64,000 nt of DNA, taken from positions 558,001 to 622,000 of the forward strand of contig CALSFV010000238.1 of NCBI GenBank assembly GCA_943737045.1, given 5' to 3'. The notes under the pieces are model-generated. The model was not told where the DNA came from and searched no databases. It saw only the letters and a list, made by a program, of their open reading frames with translations. Source of the DNA: Parapristionchus giblindavisi (lineage: Eukaryota; Nematoda; Chromadorea; Rhabditida; Diplogasteridae). Of the stretch, positions 57,001-64,000 are shown one piece after another. Made by a program: the position numbers and the translations under genes. The first letter of the stretch is position 1. Each line of letters opens with the position of its first letter.

Positions 57001-59266
57001 GTAGAACCTGGATGGTTGATAGATGAGTTAACGAACCCATCGGGATTGTTTGTGTCGGGGACCGCGCGAACTTTCGAATCGACTAGCCAAATTTCAGTAT
57101 CGATTTTCTCGAAGCTCAGGTCGATTAGGCACTGTCTAAAACGGATTTTTGATAAGCATCTATAACTGATTTTAGTCATGCTATAGACATCTCTCAAAAG
57201 CAGGCTCAACTGAGACCATTCCCTTGTGAGCAGAGATAGTTCGAGCTGCGCTTTTATCGTCGAGAGTCCAGAGATCAAAGATCAATTAATGTCGTAATAG
57301 TCGTGAGGCTATGGAGTCCAAATATATATAGATATAACACTTCGCATGTCTTATGCTCTCTGTGTCGATTGCCCTCCTGGATCAAAAGTTATTAAAAAAA
57401 TGGAAAAAAAGTGTCCAGAAATTTTTTGCAGATACTGTATCTTTAATTTCATTAGGAGCGTTTGCGTTGTGATTATGTGTTTTCTTTTAAGCTTCACCCG
57501 TCGACTTCAAATCTGTCTTCCTGATGAAGTTCCGGACAACAGCAAGCTGGATTTTATCTTTGAGTAAGTTAGAATGTGCTCACCAATTTCACAATATAAT
57601 TTAATAAATGTTCAGGTATATCTCAGAACGGGACCTGTCGTCATCGTCAGATTTATTCACCATTTTAACTCCTATTGCTACAGTCCTCTTTGTGTTGATG
57701 TAAGTTTATATTTACATATGTCACGTTAGTCATAGCCTCCTTGTGTGAAAGAACCTTTACTTTATGTCTATGGGAAAACGATGTTTTTCTACGTAGATTT
57801 CGCTTCGATTTTCATAAATTCATCACATAGGGTCAGAGAAAAGATTTCTATTTCAAAGATTTTCCATTTCATGTATCCGAAAAACTTAATGGCTATCCAT
57901 CCAGATTGGGTGCAGGTTCGAATCCCCATGGGCGTTCTTCCACACTTATTATACGCTCTGAACCAACTTGATATAATGAACAAGCATGCAGAATTACTCT
58001 ATTAAAGATGGAGACCCTCGAGTTTTTTCGTAACAAAACTGTTCGGTTCGGGTGGAATGATAGAGGTTTATCACACGAACCGAACGAGATATTTCATATT
58101 GCGTGATGATGTGTTTGAAGCTTGTTATGCGCGTTGTAAGTGCAACATTTCAGGCAAGTAGAGAGTGCCTATCCGATTTGCATACTTGACTCTCTCACTT
58201 TCCCATTGTCACTTACGCTAATTTCCATACAATTTTAACATTCTATCCCATGTTATTCGTTGCGGGAGTCAGTCATGCCAACTCAAGGGTCTCCTTCTTT
58301 AAAATCATCTGAAAATAATTTTCAGCGCTCAGTTGTGTGGAGTACACTTTTTTCACTCTGCATGCATTTTAAGAATACCATAAATAAGTAGCAATAAGTA
58401 GTAGCATGTTTCTTTTACGTGAAAATTACATATGATCTTTGATCCCTGACTTATCGTCCAAGCTCTTGATAGGCTTATAAGTACAACTTGGATAGTGTTC
58501 ATTTATTTTCCATAAATATCAGTTAAAGGTTCTTTCACACCTGTTGGCTTTAACTATCATTACAGACTGTCTTAAATTTAAACTTTAAAAAATAAATAAG
58601 TTTATTTGCAGATGTAAACTCATTGTTGCTACGTGAAAATGGGCAAACGGAAGGAAGAGCGAGCGAGAGAAGGGAGACGTCGTACAACTCCCGGTATCAT
58701 ATATTATATATTTTCTCTGTCCAAGAGCGGAACGAGAACAATGCGAAAAAGCAAGTGAATGTAACGATGCAAGACTCTCATAGATTCTCTCGAATTAGCA
58801 CTCTGAAAATATTTTTGAACATTGCAATTGAATAATCAAAAATAATTTTCTCTCTACATGATACCTTCTGTTATAGTTTGAATCTCGTACAACGTAATCC
58901 GATCTATGATACTTTGTAGTTTGAACTTTGACACATTATAGTCTGATTAATGAAATTCTGCAGTTTGATCTTTGATCTTTTCAGTTGCTCTCGCTCAGAT
59001 TGCTGCACAAGCACCAAGGAATTTGGTCGAGCCTAAAGATGGTGATTCCCAACAGGGACGAGTGCCCGAACTCTTTCAAGTTGGTTTATTTTTTATATTT
59101 TTATTTTTATTCCAATTATTTTTTTCCTACTGATGAATTATTCGAGATGGACTTTCTCATCCGCGTGATAATTTTATAGATTTCATCATTGATTTTAATA
59201 ATTTTTAAGGTATACTATTCTGCCGACAAGACGATTATCGAACGCATTCCACCTCATGACGCCTAA
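51089..59266 (+). CDS. Putative type I membrane protein, 161 aa, eight exons, 6.07-kb second intron
   Basis: Exons 51089-51153, 51361-51423, 57492-57563, 57616-57699, 58612-58632, 58726-58754, 58985-59079 and 59210-59266 total 486 nt with every junction in phase. Residues 1-19 (MMKMLVFFLLYTSIGSTIA) form a clear signal peptide. Residues 20-79 are a short ectodomain with a possible glycosylation site (NFT, 43-45). Residues 80-101 (FTILTPIATVLFVLICKLIV) form a transmembrane helix. The last 60 residues are a cytoplasmic tail ending KTIIERIPPHDA. I recognise no family. The third exon depends on acceptor TTTTAAG. Exon 2 to 3 spans an intron filled with transposons, so further small exons could be hidden there. 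The 3' exons have decayed relatives in the 38-50 kb tandem units. Confidence 0.6.
52252..52330 (+). other. Degenerate tRNA-like segment
   Basis: GCGCGTAGCTCAGTGGTTAA is an A-box-like start and GGTTTGATTCCCG a decayed B box. CCCCTTCTTTAAA at 52528-52539 matches the end of the TIR elements, suggesting one more member of that family. Confidence 0.4.
53322..53464 (+). repeat. 3' end of a non-LTR element with (ATGTA)n tail
   Basis: Spacer-like sequence ends GCTGAATAAAGCTGTTCTA then TGTAATGTAATGTAATGTTA. Short tandem tails of this kind end RTE-type and other LINE copies. No coding part is present. Confidence 0.35.
53620..54700 (+). pseudogene. Mariner-like transposase relic with frameshifts
   Basis: One frame contains LEHDGAPCYMAKFVKALKKE, the region of the second catalytic Asp (QDGAP/HDNA in mariners). 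A shifted frame gives GTLEGRSCATPHPNMESLEK. A further shift gives TLEKEWSKMNTTYLRVV and DVIKTNGGRIRI, the conserved C-terminal part of mariner transposases. At least two frameshifts and several stops disable it. The segment before about 54170 is less certain. Inserted in intron 2 of the eight-exon gene. Confidence 0.6.
54665..54999 (-). mobile_element. tRNA-like repeat, core copy (inverted)
   Basis: On the complement it starts TTTAAAGATGGAGGCCCTCG and carries CTTGGTGTAGTGGTAAATGC and a changed B box (GGTTCGAAACC at 54843-54905). It ends near the sequence AATATTCGCCGGAC, matching 14312-14645. Confidence 0.6.
55183..56382 (-). CDS. LINE reverse transcriptase domain, truncated at both ends
   Basis: A 399-residue open frame on the complement. 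Order of motifs: LTNYRPISLTCAISKVMERI (about 149-169), FIDFSKAFDC (222-231), GVPQGSVLGPLLFSL (280-294) and the catalytic YADD (312-315), then DLGITYNNKLQF near the end. This is a non-LTR reverse transcriptase of the CR1/Jockey/R1 group. No endonuclease domain is seen upstream, and the thumb/C-terminal region is missing after residue 399. The long intact frame suggests a fairly young insertion. Inserted in intron 2 of the eight-exon gene. The C-terminal region missing here is what the fragment at 5950-6690 preserves. Confidence 0.85.
   Translation of the reverse strand: MHVNLKAFYRFAGDRIKDNQSTIESLTGIDGTVIITDEGKSQAFADSFACSFNNTSYSIPDKYDARTDRSIDFIDFSPTSVTTVIKKLSNRNSTSPDEIPYIFLTNISHQIAIRLSILFNRFLLLSQCPSIWLTAYVKPVYKRKGKKHELTNYRPISLTCAISKVMERIVCKEITIFLSNNNLMPNEQHGFRMKRSCNTCLISTFDEWHKSLNEKQFISCAFIDFSKAFDCIPLNLLAYKCEKNGSKGFLLRWIVSFSNARTQSVLVGKSLSRPFSVTSGVPQGSVLGPLLFSLCISDIPSILRLHSRCAIYADDLKLYTVSITSLLQESLDRINQWTWGLSMSPTKTVVMHLGRNPDVSFFIGNCTLPVVAKIKDLGITYNNKLQFNDQVIAAFFLTS
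58012..58302. mobile_element. TIR element of the TTAAAGATGGAG family, without tRNA part
   Basis: Left end TTAAAGATGGAGACCCTCGA, right end CTCAAGGGTCTCCTTCTTTAA. The interior has a CGGTTCGGGT / ACCGAAC fold-back near 58040-58090. It lies in the intron between exons 4 and 5 of the eight-exon gene. Confidence 0.6.
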
Positions 59267-59901
59267 ATGATGTTCAATGAGCATTCGCTGCTGACTTATT
59301 ATTATCCTTGACTGCTCCTCTCTTTTTTTTCAATCGATTCATATATATTGTGCACCTGTTAGTTTTATACCCAAAGTTTTATTAGTCATTAACCATTCAA
59401 AGATTGTAATCTGCGATAGCTTTCACATATATACAACCACTACTTGTGCAAAGAGTTGTATGTGTCCTTAGTGTGGCGTATATCGATGTCACACCAAATT
59501 TCATATGTAGTAGTGTAATTGATTCGGTTCATTCGTTTGTTGTGCTTTACTTTGTATTCCATTCATTCTCTATATCCACTCAATTTATGTCTAAGATGAA
59601 TTAACAATTTAATGAGAGAATCATTGTAATGCTGAAACTAACTAATTATGATTTGTTCTGTTCAATGATAAATAAATAGATTGTCTTGTTGGGTCTCAAG
59701 TGGAAACCCTGATACACAACTGCCCCGTGTACTCTCCGTTCGTAAACAACCTCTTGAGCGGATTGAAATCTCACATTAATTGTTCTTTCGATGTTCGTTC
59801 GCCCACTCCATGAATGAATCACATTACACATTCTCCTATTATGGTCTGATGACCATCGTACATGTGAGAATAATTGGACCTTTTACTGTCAACGTGCACA
59901 A
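59267..59901. other. 3' flank of the eight-exon gene
   Basis: AT-rich. AATAAA-like signals are present (AAATAAATAG near 59670), but none is clearly the cleavage signal. I see no exon. Confidence 0.3.
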
Positions 59902-60188
59902 TTTTTTTTTTTTTTTTTTTTTTGGAGTTACACTATACCGCTGAGTCGCAGTGTTAGCGCCTCCAATCTATTGGCTGAGAGGGCCTATCCTGGTCTGAAG
60001 GACCAGTGGCCATGGCCTATGATCAAACTGTGTTTGGAGCTCACAGTGGAGGATTTAGATCGTGGTTTGACATCACTTCCGACATTTCTTAACCCCCTCG
60101 GTATTGGGTGGATCTTGCAGGGCGGGGGATCGAACTCGTGATCCTCTGATTATAGGCAGCGCTCACAACCACTACGCTATCCCGCCCC
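59902..60188 (-). mobile_element. tRNA-derived SINE with poly(A) tail
   Basis: Read on the complement: a tRNA-like head (60188-60121) with A box ATAGCGTAGTGGTTGTGAGC and B box GAGTTCGATCC, whose end arms GGGGCGGG / CCCGCCC pair. A body of about 200 bp follows, then a run of about 23 A (T at 59902-59924). This is the standard SINE layout. The mostly intact head suggests recent origin. It is distinct from the TIR-bounded tRNA-like repeats. Confidence 0.8.
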
Positions 60189-60541
60189 TAATAATAGTAT
60201 ATAAAATAATATTTTATAATATTTTACGATGATTTTTTACGCAATATTATTTTATATATTTACAATATTATTTTACGCTTGAGACATGCTCACTAATTAT
60301 ACACATATGTTTATTCGAGTCATAAACTTTATTTTAATGCAACCTATGAAAATTCAAAAAAATAGGATTTTCCTACAGGGTTAATGTGAGACTAGTAGTA
60401 CTATAAATGACAGAAAGTTTTATGAGTAAGAAAAAGGATCTTAAAGGGCGATTGTCAACGGTTTCTTCATACTCCAGTACGGATGTAATGATGCATGAAA
60501 TCAAGCGATCGTTGCCAACTTCCTTGTGTACATAATATGTT

Positions 60542-61042
60542 CTAGGCCACCAGTGCACTGGCTCTGTTGAACTCCAAGTAGAGCTCGGGAACGTGCGTCC
60601 AAGAGTGGAATGGGAAGACCTAAAATAATCATCGTTAAGTACATTTTTATAATTGTAAATAATTAACTTTTTTAATCACCATTTAAACCATTATAATTTC
60701 TGGCATGTAGTTTGAAATTTTGACCAAATTTGATTCTGGGAGTATCTGATTCTTAGCTCATGTAGTCACGCCATGCATCTTTTGAAAGTGTTTCACTGGC
60801 GTCGCGTATTTTTATCCCATAGATCATTAATATTTAAAAAAAAACTTTTCGTGCCACTTCCTTTTTCAATATTTCATAAATTAAAATTTCGTCATTAATG
60901 AATTAATAACTGACGTAGTTCGAAAGCGACAAATACTAGTGGTACACGTAGGCAATTTAATTTTAAAAATAATTTTAAAAAATATATAAATAAACTTACT
61001 CGATGGTCCGAATTCTCGTACAATCCGTCTGGTCGGATGAAC
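60542..61042 (-). CDS. 3' end of an unidentified gene (two exons)
   Basis: On the complement: exon 61042-61000 (acceptor TTACAG, donor GTAAGT) gives FIRPDGLYENSDHR. Exon 60619-60542 (acceptor TTTTAG) gives VFPFHSWTHVPELYLEFNRA, then SALVA and TAG. The junction is phase 0. One base of the first exon completes an upstream codon, so at least one more exon exists above 61042; I could not identify it. Family not recognised. Confidence 0.45.
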
Positions 61043-61385
61043 CTGTAATTTGATTGTAATTATTATTATAGGTTGATTTTTGGCATTTTTCCCTGATTTT
61101 TATGAGGTGTGTCTGCAGCATTCCCTTTTCGCGCTTTACAAGCCTGTAAACAAAATATTGAAATCATCGACTGCTCTCATGTACACAACTAGCGGTTAAT
61201 TTCGAGCAAATTTTAAAATTCTGCCTGTTTTTCTTTACCTCTCTTGCCTGAACGATAGATATTTTGAAGTGACAATTCAACTTATGTGAACGCACTCAAG
61301 GAACCGTGAATAATTTCCCTTGTGGAGACCACAGTGTCGATCATTATCGATCATGGTGGTAGATCTAGACATGATTCGCTAAGAC

Positions 61386-61547
61386 ATGAGTTCAGATCCA
61401 TATTGCAAAAGTCAGAGTTTTGTCAAGTGTGATATTTGTTCGTCAATCAACTATATTGAAATGGCATGCGAAGATCGAGAGGACAAATGCAAGGGACCTT
61501 ACTTATCTATCAACGATTACTTGAAGGCCAATAATGGGGAAACATGA
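61386..61547 (+). CDS. Small Cys-rich ORF, 53 aa
   Basis: ATG at 61386 opens MSSDPYCKSQSFVKCDICSS, continues with Cys at MAC and DKC, and ends YLKANNGET then TGA. Five cysteines, including a C-x2-C pair and many charged residues, suggest a zinc-binding or disulphide-bonded peptide. There is no signal peptide. It could be a single exon of a larger gene or a chance ORF. Confidence 0.3.
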   Translation: MSSDPYCKSQSFVKCDICSSINYIEMACEDREDKCKGPYLSINDYLKANNGET

Positions 61548-62365
61548 CTTGTTTTTAAGACTCCCAGTCCCAAGAGTTTTGGAAACACCGTACCAAAAGA
61601 TTTATGCAAGATAAGCATCAATGCGCAAGGGTGATATACTGGAACGATGGCTAATGTCGTTAAAAACCAATCTAAAAATGTCAGAAATGTGGGAACCAAT
61701 CTAATATACGGTAATCACTATATTATGTTTTGTTTATTTCAGTTAATTGCCAGTTTGGGACACCAAAACATATTCAAAGATATGAAACTATCCGGTTTTA
61801 TTGCCCCCTCTTGCATATAATTAAATATAACCGAACGGAGTGACCAAAGAGGATGTTCAAATTATCCCCATGCCTATGAGAGTGCATCGGACACTATTGA
61901 GATAAATAATCGTTGTATAGTCTATATTCGTGGTTACAATTTTCGCATCATGATTCCCTAATTATTTATCGTTTACCAGAAGAATCGGAGTGGAATTCGC
62001 TTCATTCACTCTAATCCTACTTGGTCATTTAGGCTAATTGAAATTGCACTGCTGTACAGGTCTTACTACTCCTTTTCATCTACGATTTCATCGCAATCTT
62101 TGATTGCCTAAATAGTTTAGTAAACACCAGTCAATAACTTTCTTGAGTTAAAGCTGGACTCATCATGGTTGAAATCGCTGGCAAACACGCGCGTTTTGTA
62201 AATTGAAAATTTGGGCAATACGATTCGAACCTACGACAATGCGCTTATTGTTAGTAGTCCACTGATGGTGGTTTCTCTATTTTTTTGCACATCACTAGGA
62301 ACTTGCATGAGCGAGATGTGAGAGATTTACGAGAACATTAGCGGGCCTCATCTAACTGTAAAGGC
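61548..62365. other. No gene seen; one tRNA-like remnant
   Basis: At 62210-62270 a minus-strand tRNA-like remnant with GGTTCGAATCG is visible. No exon is supported. Confidence 0.3.
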
Positions 62366-62474
62366 TTACCGCGAGCTAATATTCTCTCCGCTCTGTCAAC
62401 GCCCTCTGGTAGACAAAGAATGCGAGAGAGTGTTACCAGAGTGGAGAGTTTCAAGTTAGCTAGGGATACGCCGT
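62366..62474. repeat. MITE, GCTCTGG...CTTTGTC family
   Basis: Contains TCTCCGCTCTGTCAACGCCC, then TAGACAAAGAATGCGAGAG, then TGTTACCAGAGTGGAGAG in fold-back arrangement. Confidence 0.5.
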
Positions 62475-63507
62475 TAACGATGCACTGGAACCGTCCAAGA
62501 AAATTTATGGCAGCTCCTTGGTATCTACTAAAAGTATTCGGAAGCCGAATTTGTGCTGTTACATCGCTTTTTTTGCAAAATTTGCATGGGCCAAGTTTAG
62601 ATCGTCATTCTCTCGTTTCCCTAATCTCTTTATCCTCTCGATCTCTCGAACGCTGCATGTAGGGGCCCTGAGAATAGGACTAAGAGGCTCCGCCCCCTCT
62701 ATTCTTGCCTTAACTCACGTAAGGACGTTAGCAATTGGTAATTGGCTAAATAAATGAGTCTGTCCTCATGTATGACAATGTTGCCCATCGATCACATTAT
62801 ACCATATTCCAATTATTATTTCGACCAACATTGTCCTTTTCACATTTTTCTTTATGCACGTAACGTTCTTTCTCGTAATGTTTCTAGTCATTTGTCAATG
62901 GGTGTGATAGGTTTTTGGTTCACGGCTAATATAACAAGTAGGATTCGATTTCTGCGCTGTGCGCAACGCTCCCATACAGCAAAGGAATAGCCATGCCAGT
63001 AAGGAATGTTTAAATATAGCTTGGGGGTATTATTTTCACTGTCTCCTGGACTAAATATCCCCCCCCCCACCAGCGAAACCGCCCTCAAATTGTTTCCGTG
63101 ACCCAAACTCACATCATTCTGAAACAATCATGGGATTGTGTTAGAATATACAGAGGAAGTCATACTTGTCTTAGGACCTAAATCTCTCCCTCACTTATAA
63201 TAATTTTGATATTTCACATATTTTCTTGCACTCGAACATCTACTTGTTGAAACACCAACGTGGTGTACGATAAATAAATAAATAAATAAATCTCATTCTA
63301 GAGATATTTCGTCCAACAAAGACCCATTGATTCAAGCTTATTTATTATATTGGCATCGTTTTGCCTTGTTATATAACTAATATGGCGTCGATAAATTTTA
63401 TTAAAACGAAAGTAGATGTTGCGAATTGATCTGTTTCATTGTTCTCAATGCTATGGCTCATTCGAGAACATTTTACTATTGTAATATATCTTCTTCATGA
63501 TCCTCCA
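62475..63507. other. No gene seen; short LINE-type tail
   Basis: Only an (AAAT)n run after TGTACGA (63263-63293) stands out; it matches the tail of the LINE fragment ending at 6917. A C-run lies at 63060-63069. Confidence 0.3.
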
Positions 63508-63619
63508 TTAAAGAGAGCGTAACCTCACTCAATGGTCTCTTCGGCGCGCATTGTTATAGAACAGAAAAATAGTGTGCGCAATGAAGAGACCATTGAGTGA
63601 GGTAACGCTCCCTCTAAAG
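63508..63619. repeat. MITE, CTCACTCAATGG family
   Basis: TTAAAGAGAGCGTAACCTCA on the left and its near-complement on the right, with TTATAGAACAGAAAAATAGT in the middle. Confidence 0.65.
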
Positions 63620-63828
63620 TGTTCCAAAGTATAGTCCATTTTCTTCTTCAGAGTCTCCTTCCCCGTCAATCTGCTTCTAGCTTAAAACCATATTTAATGC
63701 TATTGTGAAAAGTTGTGAAAAGAAAAGCAACAAAGAGAAAACTGTTCACATTCATCACAATCTATATCCCCTTTTTCGTTTCGCTCCTTCTCTTTTCGGT
63801 ACTTTTGAATACCATATGAGAAGTACTT

Positions 63829-63949
63829 AAAGGGGCCGATACATTTGTCAACGGTCTCTTCGACGCTCTACACTCTCTCGTTGTCAGAGAACAGAGAAAT
63901 AGTGTGCGCAATGAAGAGGCTATTGAGAGAGGTCACTCTCCCTTTAAAG
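63829..63949. repeat. MITE, CTCACTCAA family, second copy within 0.4 kb
   Basis: It begins TTAAAGGGGCCGATACATTT and ends GAGGTCACTCTCCCTTTAAA, with the conserved TCTCTCGTTGTCAGAGAACA centre. Confidence 0.65.
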
Positions 63950-64000
63950 CTGTTCCATCTCTAAACTCGCTAAATATTATACGTGATATTTAGAGCATTT

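Larger units (their letters stand above)
51700..57440. mobile_element. Old, diverged palindrome in intron 2, filled with later insertions
   Basis: Blocks near 51715-51860 and 52035-52125 (TGTTGTTCTGCAACATCGTA, CCAGTTAACAAAAGCTGAATGG) recur inverted at 56700-56870. The right end (GTGTCCAGAAATTTTTTGCAGATACTG) resembles the end of the 24104-28294 element. The arms are eroded and the middle holds a LINE, a mariner relic and a tRNA-like element. The left end is not clear. Confidence 0.45.

Noticed and set aside
58623..58835. Stand-alone 70-residue ORF
   Set aside because: It runs through two predicted small exons and an intron of the eight-exon gene in the wrong frame.

Overview
The window is nuclear DNA of a nematode, probably rhabditid or diplogastrid. 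Genes have many short introns with GT/AG borders and TTTTCAG-like acceptors, intergenic DNA is AT-rich, and one start codon directly follows a splice acceptor, as expected for spliced-leader trans-splicing. I cannot name the species. Almost none of the long single-frame ORFs are real. The genes were found by joining exons in phase, so their coordinates are models.

Layout. 0-7 kb: the 3' end of an unknown gene, a broken Gly/His/Tyr-rich gene, several palindromic elements and a 5'-truncated LINE. 7.29-17.30 kb: two complete catalase genes in a head-to-head inverted duplication, each with 19 exons of pairwise identical length and 503 residues. 17.3-38 kb: a dense field of inverted-repeat (fold-back) elements of 0.1-4.2 kb, some nested. 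One 4.19-kb hairpin lies in a 5-kb intron of a small minus-strand gene (exons between 29311 and 23814). 38.43-50.51 kb: a nearly identical head-to-tail duplication of about 6 kb. Each unit holds a palindrome and decayed exons related to the 3' part of the gene at 51-59 kb. 51.09-59.27 kb: an eight-exon gene for a 161-residue putative type I membrane protein. Its 6.07-kb intron holds a LINE reverse transcriptase, a mariner relic and a tRNA-like element inside an older palindrome. 59.3-64 kb: a tRNA-derived SINE, the 3' end of another gene, a small Cys-rich ORF and two MITEs.

The catalases are the only genes with a confident function (peroxide detoxification). The clearest biological theme is the load of long inverted repeats, several within introns. 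Their transcripts could fold into long double-stranded RNA. One nested insertion can be proved within the window, because uninterrupted homologous sites with an intact TA target are present.
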